From positions 62,001 through 126,000 of the forward strand of contig JAMCPM010000013.1 in the NCBI GenBank assembly GCA_023382335.1: 64,000 nt of DNA, written 5' to 3'. Shown one piece after another: positions 1 through 6,999 of this stretch. Below the pieces are notes generated by a model, which had not been told where the DNA came from, ran no database searches, and worked only from the letters and a program-made list of their open reading frames with translations. Position 1 is the first letter of the stretch. Each line of letters starts with the position of its first letter. This DNA comes from Actinomycetota bacterium. GTDB lineage: Bacteria; Actinomycetota; Thermoleophilia; BMS3ABIN01. A program made the translations under genes and the position numbers.

Positions 1-288
1 GTCGAGCCAGCGGGAATAAGTGAAAAAGATATTCGGGTCTTCGGGGGACTGGGATATAAATGCGTCGGTGACTCCGTCCAGCCCGCGCGTCTGGCGCAGA
101 TTCTCCCGCAGGATCTCGAGCAGCTCGTCCGCCTTGCCCAGTTTCGATTCCATGATTGTGAAGCTGATGACCCGGCCCCGCACCGTCGCTTCCGACCCGC
201 AATTGACACAAAGGTCGCTTGCGGGGTCGCCGCCGGCGAAATCCTCATCCGCCAGCATGGGCATGCCACAACTCTCGCAGGTTTTCAT
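1..288 (-). CDS. Zinc-ribbon protein with ABM-like domain (partial, C-terminus off the window)
   Basis: The reading frame starts at an ATG at 288 behind an AAGGAGG ribosome binding site and stays open to the window edge, giving 96 residues. The N-terminus holds a compact zinc ribbon with Cys4, Cys7, Cys27 and Cys30 (CESCGMPM and CVNCG), as in the small putative zinc-ribbon family. From about residue 40 the sequence resembles an antibiotic-biosynthesis-monooxygenase (ABM) ferredoxin-like fold, a family usually involved in quinone or small-aromatic oxidation or heme handling. The missing 3' end prevents a firm assignment. The gene is divergent from the membrane protein at 398. What is seen is the cysteine ribbon; the ABM call rests on pattern resemblance only. 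Confidence 0.6.
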   Translation of the reverse strand, partial: MKTCESCGMPMLADEDFAGGDPASDLCVNCGSEATVRGRVISFTIMESKLGKADELLEILRENLRQTRGLDGVTDAFISQSPEDPNIFFTYSRWLD

Positions 289-397
289 GGATCCTCCTTG
301 CTGATTGCTTTGCCATCCTGATTGTTTCATATCCCCGCCCGGCGGAAAATATGCTTCCAAGCAGGGAAACGGTACCAAGCCGGGGAAGAAGGAGCCC

Positions 398-826
398 ATG
401 CCGGAACTGACGCTATACCAGATGAGCGTTTTTACCACGCTGCTGCTGGCGGTCGCCTTCGGGCAGTTGACCGTCATCTCCCTGGGCCGGGGCTGGATCG
501 GGGACCTGCCGGTGGAGTCGCGGCGCTGGTTGATACGGGCTCACCGCTTCGGCGGTTACATCGGCCTGTTCATCATGGTGCTGGTTTCCTATACTTGCGT
601 GGTCTATCTGCTCCCGCTGGTCGGTTTCAGCCCCGCGCGCGTCGCCATCCACGACATCGTTGGCACCATCACGATCGCTGCCGTCCTCGCCAAGATCGTC
701 ATCGCGCGCGGGCTGCCGCGGTTTTATACTGCTCTGCCGTATTTTGGCATAGTCGTATTCGGCTCGGTCGTCATCATCTGGATCTCCAGCGCCGCCTGGT
801 ATTTTTATTACGTGGGATTCCAGTAG
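398..826 (+). CDS. Small four-helix membrane protein, cytochrome b561-like
   Basis: A 142-residue protein with four predicted membrane segments. The ATG at 398 follows AAGGAG with good spacing; an in-frame start at 305 has no such site and would add an unlikely polar leader. Histidines sit at the membrane edge in segment 2 (RAHRFGG) and segment 3 (AIHDIVG), which recalls b-type cytochrome or ferric-reductase-like small membrane proteins such as the DUF6529 group. Heme binding is inference from those histidines. It stands alone between the divergent zinc-ribbon gene and the convergent fix cluster. A redox role at the membrane would fit the neighbours but is unproven. Confidence 0.5.
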   Translation: MPELTLYQMSVFTTLLLAVAFGQLTVISLGRGWIGDLPVESRRWLIRAHRFGGYIGLFIMVLVSYTCVVYLLPLVGFSPARVAIHDIVGTITIAAVLAKIVIARGLPRFYTALPYFGIVVFGSVVIIWISSAAWYFYYVGFQ

Positions 827-863
827 GGTTACGCGGGTTGCCGGTAGCGGGCCCGGCGGCAAC

Positions 864-1202
864 CTATCCGAAGCGGTACTGCACCCCGAAGCCGCCTCGG
901 GGATAACGCATGGTGATGTTGTCGTAAGGGCAGCCGCCGTTGCGGCAGGTGCCGCATTCCAGGCAGCCCTCGAAGGCGATCGAGATCGATTTTTCCTCTT
1001 CTTCCCAGCGGTAGACCTGCGCCGGGCAGGAATGGGTGCAGAACTTGCGCCGGCAGCGCTCCCGGCAGACCTGTTCGTCCTTGATCTCCAGGTGCGCTGT
1101 GTCGTCCGGCTTGAACTTGACCACGCCCAGCTGGGCGGTGACGTCGTGTTTCGGCGGCGTCCAATCACGGTCGTCGTATGGAAGTCTGTCATTCATCGTC
1201 AT
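864..1202 (-). CDS. fixX: FixX ferredoxin-like protein of the bifurcating ETF complex
   Basis: A 112-residue ferredoxin-like protein and the last gene of the fixABCX cluster. Two cysteine groups are visible: Cys46, Cys50, Cys55, Cys59 and the signature CLECGTC plus a downstream CP (Cys80, Cys83, Cys86, Cys91), the pattern of FixX proteins that carry iron-sulfur clusters. In the family FixX partners with FixC to pass electrons from the FixAB flavoprotein to the quinone pool. The start ATG at 1202 overlaps the fixC stop as ATGA, which implies translational coupling; a second in-frame ATG lies two codons later. The ending GGFGVQYRFG is typical of the family. Confidence 0.9.
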   Translation of the reverse strand: MTMNDRLPYDDRDWTPPKHDVTAQLGVVKFKPDDTAHLEIKDEQVCRERCRRKFCTHSCPAQVYRWEEEEKSISIAFEGCLECGTCRNGGCPYDNITMRYPRGGFGVQYRFG

Positions 1203-2539
1203 GAGAACGCCCTCCAGCCATCCCAGAGATCTTTTATCAGCCGGCGCGTCGGCATTTGCGATCTTGCCAGTTTTGTGATTAGGTGCATCTTGTCGGCTTT
1301 GGTGAGCGAGTCGACCGTGAGCATCTCCTTGACCGCCGCCGAGGCCAGCTGGGGATAAAGGCTGAAGAAATGTTTATGGGAAGAAAACAGCGATGTCATT
1401 CCCTCGAAAGTCTTGAGGTCTTTCATAATGATGCTTCTGCCGACCAAATCGCCGTAACGGCCGAGCGTCCGACGGCTGTAATCTCCCGACCCGCGCGCCT
1501 GCAATACGGTTTCGGCGGCCATCTTGCCCGAGAGCAGGGCCAGGTTGGCGCCTTCGCTGAAGACGGCGTTGACCATGCCGGCGGCGTCTCCGGCGACCAG
1601 AACGCCATCGCCATACAGACTGGGCATGCTGCGATAACCGCCCTCAGGGATGAGATGGGCGGCGTACTCGCGGCGCCCGGCGCCATCGATCAGCCTCCGC
1701 ACTTGAGGCTGCGCCTTGAACCGCTCCAGGAGACTATATGCTGCCCCGGCGCGGTCAACCATGTCCTTGAGGATGACGCCGACGCCGATCGATATCGTGT
1801 CCCTGTTGGTGTAGATGAAGCCGGTGCCCGGTATGCCGCCGGTGATCTCGCCGACCACTTCGAAGGCGGCGCCGGTATCCGTGCCGAGGCTGAAGCGGTC
1901 TTCGAGTTTCTCCTTGGGGAGCGCCAGCACTTCCTTGACCGCGACCGCTATCGCTTCGGCTTTGACGCCCTGGCTCATTCCCGCCTTCTCGGCCAGGAAG
2001 GGATTGACGCCCTCGGCGAGGATAACCACGTCGGCCTCGAGGTCGCCATCGGGGCGCCCGGTGCGCACGCCGATGACCTTGCCGCCGTCCCAGAGAAGGT
2101 CCTCGACCAGAGTCTCGGTGATGATGACTGCGCCCTTGGCGCTTGCCTGCGCCGCCAGCCATTTGTCGAAGCGTGAGCGGAAGACCGAGAAGGAATTGTA
2201 GGGCTCGGCTCCGAAATCGGTTGACTCATACGCAGCTTTGAGGACGGAGTCGCCGGTCGTCAGCCACATCTCGCGGCGGGTCACGGGACGCTCCAGCGGA
2301 GCTTCCTTCCAGAAATCGGGAACCACCTGCGAGGTCGGCTGGGAGAAGACGAGGCCGCCCATCACGTTCTTGCTGCCAGGCCAGTCGCCCCGCTCGATGA
2401 CGACGACGCTCGCGCCTCCGGCCGCCAGGGTATATGCGGCCGACAGGCCCGCGGGGCCGCCGCCGACGACGATTGCGTCGAATCTTGCGGGCGCCGGCGT
2501 TGCCTGCCCGGCTGCATCAGCTTTAGCGGCCGGCGTCAC
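1199..2539 (-). CDS. fixC: FixC, electron-transfer-flavoprotein quinone oxidoreductase
   Basis: A 446-residue FAD-dependent oxidoreductase of the ETF-QO/FixC family. The dinucleotide-binding glycine motif GGGPAG lies at residues 26-31, after a short Ala-rich leader that is longer than in most relatives. GDAAGMVN and a GANLAL-type segment in the second half are typical FAD contacts. FixC accepts electrons from FixAB and, with FixX, reduces membrane quinone while the complex also makes reduced ferredoxin or flavodoxin from NADH. The start overlaps the fixB stop by four bases and the stop overlaps the fixX start, so the four genes form one tightly coupled unit. Confidence 0.93.
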   Translation of the reverse strand: MTPAAKADAAGQATPAPARFDAIVVGGGPAGLSAAYTLAAGGASVVVIERGDWPGSKNVMGGLVFSQPTSQVVPDFWKEAPLERPVTRREMWLTTGDSVLKAAYESTDFGAEPYNSFSVFRSRFDKWLAAQASAKGAVIITETLVEDLLWDGGKVIGVRTGRPDGDLEADVVILAEGVNPFLAEKAGMSQGVKAEAIAVAVKEVLALPKEKLEDRFSLGTDTGAAFEVVGEITGGIPGTGFIYTNRDTISIGVGVILKDMVDRAGAAYSLLERFKAQPQVRRLIDGAGRREYAAHLIPEGGYRSMPSLYGDGVLVAGDAAGMVNAVFSEGANLALLSGKMAAETVLQARGSGDYSRRTLGRYGDLVGRSIIMKDLKTFEGMTSLFSSHKHFFSLYPQLASAAVKEMLTVDSLTKADKMHLITKLARSQMPTRRLIKDLWDGWRAFS

Positions 2540-3657
2540 TTGGCCGCCTCCTTGCGCGTCTTCTCCGCGACCACGCGGTCAAAAACAATTCCCGCTTCGG
2601 CCCCATTCTTGCGTTTCTTGATCTCGGCTATCAGCGCCGGCACCACTTCGAAGAGGTCACCGACGATGCCGAAGTCGGCGATGTTGAAGATGGGCGCCGT
2701 GGGATCGTTGTTGATGGCCAGGACGATGTCCGCCTGCTGCATGCCGGCCAGATGCTGGATGGCGCCGGAGATGCCGACGGCGACATAGAGGACCGGGCGC
2801 ACCGTCTGACCCGTCTGCCCGATCTGGCGCCGTACCGACACCCAGCCGGCATCGACGGCGCCTCGCGAGGCGCCGACAACGCCGCCAAGTTCGCGGGCGA
2901 GATCTTCCAGCAGTGAAAAATTCCTTGCCTGATGCATGCCCCTGCCGCCCGAGACGATCACGTCGGCGCCCTGCAACGAAGCTTCATCCTCCAGTTCGGG
3001 AAGATAATGGAGCCTGCGCACGGGCTGCACCGCCGCCAGACGCGGTTTGTAGGTGATGACATTGCCGCCGGCGCCGGCATCGGCTTTGGCTATCGGGAAG
3101 ACTCCCGGCCGCACGGTCGCCATCTGCGGCAGGTGTCCGGGCGAGATGATTGTCGCCATGATGTTGCCGCCGAAGGCGGGGCGGGTCTGCCGCAGGAGCC
3201 TGGTATCGGGATCGATCTCAAGCGAGGTGCAATCGGCGGTCAGCCCCGTCTCGAGCTCGGTGGCCACGGCCGAGGCCAGGTCGCGGCCCCTGGTCGTCGC
3301 GCCCAGGAGTATTATTCCCGGGGAATATTTGCCGGCCAGCCCCGCCAGAGCGTGGCTTTGAGGCTCGGCTGTAAAGGGCGAGAGGGCGTCATCGTCGGCG
3401 ATATAGACAATGGCGGCTCCGTAGGAGAACGCCTGTTTCGCCAGCTGGCCGCTGTTGTCTCCGTCTCCCAGGATTACGGCTGTGGGTTGGGTTCCAAGAT
3501 CGGCCGCCAGGCGGCGCGCCTCGCCCATCAGTTCCCAGGATACCCGGGCCGCCAGGTCGCCTTCATGTTCGATGACGACCCAGACATCGCCAATCTTGCT
3601 GTCCGCGCCGGCCTTTGCCGTAGAGCCGCTTTCCTTTTTTCCCGACTTGCCGGCCAT
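2536..3657 (-). CDS. fixB: FixB, electron transfer flavoprotein alpha subunit
   Basis: A 373-residue EtfA/FixB protein. The C-terminal FAD domain is well preserved: GASRGAVDAGW, then QIGQTGQTV, then GISGAIQHLAGM and APIFNIADFGIVGD, the usual FAD-contacting blocks. The start chosen is the ATG at 3657, whose A is the last base of the fixA stop (TGATG); the frame stays open upstream but that part overlaps fixA without homology. The first 25 residues are a Lys/Ser/Gly-rich stretch not expected in the family core. It forms a heterodimer with FixA that splits electrons between ferredoxin/flavodoxin and quinone. Confidence 0.93.
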   Translation of the reverse strand: MAGKSGKKESGSTAKAGADSKIGDVWVVIEHEGDLAARVSWELMGEARRLAADLGTQPTAVILGDGDNSGQLAKQAFSYGAAIVYIADDDALSPFTAEPQSHALAGLAGKYSPGIILLGATTRGRDLASAVATELETGLTADCTSLEIDPDTRLLRQTRPAFGGNIMATIISPGHLPQMATVRPGVFPIAKADAGAGGNVITYKPRLAAVQPVRRLHYLPELEDEASLQGADVIVSGGRGMHQARNFSLLEDLARELGGVVGASRGAVDAGWVSVRRQIGQTGQTVRPVLYVAVGISGAIQHLAGMQQADIVLAINNDPTAPIFNIADFGIVGDLFEVVPALIAEIKKRKNGAEAGIVFDRVVAEKTRKEAAK

Positions 3658-4487
3658 CAGACGCTTTTGCCCATCTTGAGGCCGCGCTCCTGCAGGCGTT
3701 CCATGACCGTGGCCGCCACTTCCGCCGGTGAGGAATCGGAGGCGGTGAAGATCTCGCCGCGCTCGCGCGACGGTGGCGCGAAAATCTTGTTGACTCGAGT
3801 CGGCGAGCCCTTGAGCCCCAGCCGTGAGCGCTCGGCGCCGACATCGTCGGCGCTCCATACCTCGACCGGTTTGCCGGCCGCCGCGATCAGGTCCGGTAGC
3901 GCGGCGTACCTGATGCGATTGCAGACTTCTGTTATCGTCAGGGCCGCCGGCAGCTTCGCCTCGAGCAGCTCGCGGCCGCTCTCGAGTTGACGCCAGGCGC
4001 GGATGACACCCGCCTTGGTGTCGAGCTCTTCAAGGCCGCATATATAAGTAACCTGGCTCATGCCGAGACGGCGCGCCAGGCCCGGACCGACCTGACCGGT
4101 GTCGCCGTCGATGGACTGCTTGCCGCAGATGACGAGATCGACGGCGTCCTGTTCGGAGATCTTGCGGATGGCCGCCGCCAGGGCGAAGGTGGTGGCGAGG
4201 GTGTCGGCGCCGGCAAAGGCGCGGTCGGATAGCAGCACGGCGCGGTCGACGCCGAAGCCCAGGACCTTGCGCAGGGTTTCTTCCGCCTGCGGCGGTCCCA
4301 TGGAAAGCACGGTGATGCGGCCGCCGTGTTCGTCTCGAAGATGAAGGGCGGCCTCGACTGCATGAAGGTCGAACGGATTGATGACCGAAGGGATTCCCTG
4401 GCGTATGAGGCTTCCAGTCTCCGGATCGATCCGGACCTGGGTGGTGTCAGGCACCTGCTTGACACATACGACTGAGTGAACTGACAA
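3657..4487 (-). CDS. fixA: FixA, electron transfer flavoprotein beta subunit
   Basis: A 276-residue EtfB/FixA protein and first gene of the fix cluster. A TTG at 4487 is chosen because it lies five bases after AAGGAGG and gives the family N-terminus SVHSVVCVKQVPDT; the upstream ATG at 4529 has no binding site. Family marks include INPFDLHAVEAAL, VICGKQSIDGDTGQVGP and the nearby GADTLATTFALAAA segment. With FixB it forms the bifurcating flavoprotein that oxidises NADH. No nitrogenase genes are in view, so the complex more likely supplies low-potential ferredoxin for other reductive work. The 98 bases upstream show no clear promoter. Confidence 0.92.
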   Translation of the reverse strand: MSVHSVVCVKQVPDTTQVRIDPETGSLIRQGIPSVINPFDLHAVEAALHLRDEHGGRITVLSMGPPQAEETLRKVLGFGVDRAVLLSDRAFAGADTLATTFALAAAIRKISEQDAVDLVICGKQSIDGDTGQVGPGLARRLGMSQVTYICGLEELDTKAGVIRAWRQLESGRELLEAKLPAALTITEVCNRIRYAALPDLIAAAGKPVEVWSADDVGAERSRLGLKGSPTRVNKIFAPPSRERGEIFTASDSSPAEVAATVMERLQERGLKMGKSV

Positions 4488-4585
4488 ACGCCCTCCTTCG
4501 GGAATAATAGCCGCCACGGCCCCCCACATTCTTCACATCAGACCCGGCCGTGAATCTGCCGCCCTGCCTTGCAGCCGTCCGGCGT

Positions 4586-4933
4586 TTAGTCAGCCATGCT
4601 CCTTAACGCGTCTTCCCGTGAGGAATAGATGTCAAAGACGCTGTTCAATCCGGTGATCTGGAAGATCCAGTTGACGTTTTCGTCGACGCTGACGAGAACC
4701 AGCCTGCCGCCCTTGGGCTTGAGCCGCTTGACGCCGCCGATGAGCACGCCCAGCGCCGAGCTGTCGATGAAATGCACTCCGGCCATGTCGATGACGATCT
4801 TGAGGGCTCCGTCTTCCAGCGCCGCCAGCAGGTTTTCTTTCAACCGCGGAGCCGTGTATAGATCGAGCTCCCCGGCAACCGTGATGACAGCTACGCCGCT
4901 GTCGGTCTTCTCGCTCTGAATATTAAGTTCCAT
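4586..4933 (-). CDS. STAS-domain anti-sigma factor antagonist (SpoIIAA/RsbV type)
   Basis: A 115-residue single STAS domain. The ATG at 4933 follows GGAGGATCCGC, a clear ribosome binding site; the longer in-frame reading up to 5113 has no support. The phosphorylatable serine motif is present as DSSALGVL (Ser58/Ser59), and the N-terminal strand VAVITVAGELDL is standard. Proteins of this type bind an anti-sigma factor kinase when unphosphorylated and so release a sigma factor. No partner kinase or sigma gene lies nearby, so the controlled sigma factor is unknown. It follows the fix cluster in the same direction but is separated by 98 bases, so co-transcription is uncertain. Confidence 0.88.
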   Translation of the reverse strand: MELNIQSEKTDSGVAVITVAGELDLYTAPRLKENLLAALEDGALKIVIDMAGVHFIDSSALGVLIGGVKRLKPKGGRLVLVSVDENVNWIFQITGLNSVFDIYSSREDALRSMAD

Positions 4934-5145
4934 GCGGATCCTCCGGGATTCTTCCAGTAAAGAGACAGGTAATTCTAACACCAACGGGCCGTTATCAAAC
5001 ATAGCCGGCGAGCCGGGGCAGCCGTCGAATCGCGGCGGCGCCGGGCGCCGGGCTGTTGCCCGGTCATGTTTTTGGATATCATCTGCGTGGTATGAAAGGA
5101 TATTCACAACCACCTTACGGTCTTCCCCATTGAAAGGAGAGAAAA

Positions 5146-5340
5146 ATGAAAGTCAAAATCGAACCGAGGGATGAATGCCTGGGCGACGGCATCTGCGCCG
5201 ACGAGTGCCCGGAAGTATTCGAGCTTTCGGATGACGGCCTGGCCACGGTAATCGTTGCCGAACCCAGCGAAGAATTGCGTGAAGCGGTTCAGAGCGCCTG
5301 CGACGAGTGCCCCGCGGAGATAATCATCATCGAGGAATAA
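5146..5340 (+). CDS. Small single-cluster ferredoxin
   Basis: A 64-residue acidic ferredoxin with cysteines at 11, 17, 21, 52 and 55. The pattern CLGDGICADEC followed by a distal CDECP resembles the Fer4_13/Fer4_15 single-cluster ferredoxins of Gram-positive bacteria. With one cysteine in the distal pair used, four ligands could hold a [4Fe-4S] or [3Fe-4S] cluster. The ATG follows GAAAGGAGAG. It is divergent from the STAS gene and is followed 26 bases later by a cupredoxin lipoprotein. It could be an electron acceptor for the nearby FixABCX complex or donate to the reductase fusion at 5777, but the sequence does not show the partner. Confidence 0.88.
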   Translation: MKVKIEPRDECLGDGICADECPEVFELSDDGLATVIVAEPSEELREAVQSACDECPAEIIIIEE

Positions 5341-5366
5341 AGACAAAATCAAGGAAAGGGAATGTT

Positions 5367-5753
5367 TTGAAGAAGGTAGTCAGCATATTGTTGGCCGCGG
5401 TGGTCATGGCTTCCGTCTTGTTGGCCGTGGCCTCATGCGGCGGCAGCTCGAGCGACACAGGCGCCAGCTCTCAACCGGTGACGATCTCCGATAAATCGGC
5501 GACGGTCAATATACAAAACCTGTCGTTCGATCCGAAGACGATCGCGATCCAGACAGGAACCACTGTCACCTGGAGCAACAGCGATACGCTTACGCACACG
5601 GTTACCGCGAGCAATGGCGCCTTCGATTCCGGCAGGCTCGATCCCGGCAAGAACTTCGGCTACACATTCAATTCACCGGGGACGTTCGATTATGCCTGTA
5701 CCATACATCCAACGATGAAGGGCCAGGTCATAGTCAGCGGGCCTGAAACGTAG
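5367..5753 (+). CDS. Plastocyanin-like blue copper lipoprotein
   Basis: A 128-residue exported cupredoxin. The start is a TTG at 5367 behind AAGGAAAGGG; the track-style upstream ATG overlaps the ferredoxin gene and has no site. The signal peptide ends in the lipobox VASC, so Cys24 is probably lipidated and the domain anchored outside the membrane. Type 1 copper ligands are visible as His77 (THTV), Cys111, His114 and Met117 (CTIHPTM), the plastocyanin order. The family carries single electrons between membrane complexes and terminal enzymes. It lies 23 bases before the probable selenoprotein, so the ferredoxin, cupredoxin and reductase may share a transcript. Confidence 0.9.
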   Translation: MKKVVSILLAAVVMASVLLAVASCGGSSSDTGASSQPVTISDKSATVNIQNLSFDPKTIAIQTGTTVTWSNSDTLTHTVTASNGAFDSGRLDPGKNFGYTFNSPGTFDYACTIHPTMKGQVIVSGPET

Positions 5754-5776
5754 CCGGAAGCGTCGGGGGAGGCAGC

Positions 5777-6982
5777 GTGGCATCACCCGAGATCCTCATA
5801 TATTCGACCCCGGGTTGACCTCATTGCGTCAGCCTCAAGGACCTCCTCCGTGCGAGGGGCATCGAATTCAGGACGAAAGACATCAGCAGCGATCCGGGGG
5901 TGCGCGAAGAGATGCAGCAGCGCACCGGCAAGACCTACGTGCCGCAGATCTTCATCGGCGATGAATATATTGGCGGTTACGCCGACTTCCTGATGCAGGA
6001 CGCCCGGGGCGAGATCGACAAGAAACTCGGTCTCCAGCCGCGTAAAAAAGCCCACGCCGAGGAGGAGCTTCTCGACGTCCTGATCATAGGCGGCGGGCCC
6101 GCGGGGCTGACCGCTGCCGTCTATGCCGCCCGCAAGAACCTCAAGGCCGCCATTGTCACAGACGAGCTTGGAGGTCAACCCATGGGGACCTCCGGCGTTG
6201 AGAACTACATGGGCTTCCAGTACATCGGCGGACCCGAGCTGATGGCCAGGTTCAGGGAGCAGACGGAGAAGTATCCCGTCGAGGTGATCACCGGGGAAAA
6301 GATCTCCCGGCTGGAAAACGCAGGCGGCCTCATGCGCGCCTCCACCCGCACGGGGAAGGAGCTGCGCTCCCGCACCGTCATCATCGCCTCAGGCAAACGC
6401 TCGCGGCTGCTGAATATTCCCGGTGAAGCCCAATACACGGGGCGCGGTGTCAGCTACTGCTCGACATGTGATGCTCCGGTCTTCAGCGGCAAGCCGGTCA
6501 TGGTCGTGGGCGGGGGCAACTCGGCGCTGTCGGCGGCTCTGGAGCTGGCCGCCATCAGCCCCAACGTGCAGCTGGTCTCCCAGACCAGGCTGACCGGCGA
6601 CGAGATCCTCAGCGGCAAGATCCTGGCTGATGACCGCATCTGTAAACATTTCCAGTGGCAGCCGCTGGAGATCAAAGGCGACGGTAAGCAGGTACAATCC
6701 GTCGTCATCGGCTCCATCGACGGCAGGGATACGAAAGAGCTTGACGTCAACGCGGTCTTTGTTGAAGTCGGACTCTACCCCAACTCGAGTTTCGCGGTCG
6801 ATCTGCTGCAGCTCAACAGCGAAGGCGAGGTAGTCGTCGATTGCGATTGCCGCACCGGCGTCAAGGGAGTCTTCGCCGCCGGCGACGTCACCCAGGTTCG
6901 CGACAAACAGATCGTGGTAGCTGTGGGCGAGGGCGCCAAAGCCGCGCTCTCGGCCTACGATTATCTGCAGTCCGGCAGGTGA
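5777..6982 (+). CDS. Glutaredoxin / AhpF-type thioredoxin reductase fusion with in-frame TGA (probable selenocysteine)
   Basis: From a GTG at 5777 (GGGGGAGG six bases upstream) the frame encodes a 401-residue fusion if the TGA at 5816-5818 is read through. The N-terminal 80 residues are a glutaredoxin: ILIYSTPG, then TGA at codon 14, then PHC with Cys17, then YVPQIFIGDEYIGGY. The TGA falls exactly on the catalytic cysteine of the CPHC active site, so selenocysteine is the natural reading. Residues from about 98 form an FAD/NAD(P)H reductase with GGGPAG (105-110), redox pair CSTC (Cys228, Cys231), GGGNSAL (245-251) and the ending GEGAKAALSAYDYL. The second nucleotide motif lacks the HRR signature of NADPH thioredoxin reductases and looks like AhpF, which uses NADH. 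It probably reduces disulfides or peroxiredoxins. A sequencing error (TGC to TGA) is the main alternative. Confidence 0.88.
5843..5859 (+). promoter_or_regulatory. Candidate bacterial SECIS hairpin
   Basis: A hairpin inside the coding sequence, 24 bases after the TGA at 5816-5818. The six-pair stem is CTCCTC with GAGGGG (one U-G pair), closing a five-base loop CGTGC. The loop has a G at its second position and begins 30 bases after the TGA. Both features fit the published bacterial SECIS rules (apical loop 16-37 bases from UGA, a G among the first two loop bases). It would recruit SelB with selenocysteyl-tRNA. The fold was made by eye, not by a program. Confidence 0.6.
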
Positions 6983-6999
6983 GAGGCCGCGAGCTGGTC

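Noticed and set aside
2536-3858. FixB with 67 additional N-terminal residues
   Set aside because: The extension is an overlap with fixA in another frame; the ATG at 3657 overlapping the fixA stop fits the cluster.
864-4487. Nitrogen fixation operon
   Set aside because: fixABCX occurs in many organisms without nitrogenase, and no nif gene is present in the window.
5900-6982. Reductase starting at the ATG at 5900 without the glutaredoxin part
   Set aside because: That start lacks a ribosome binding site and leaves the first residues as a fragment of a glutaredoxin fold (YVPQIFIGDEYIGGY), so the longer frame through TGA is better.
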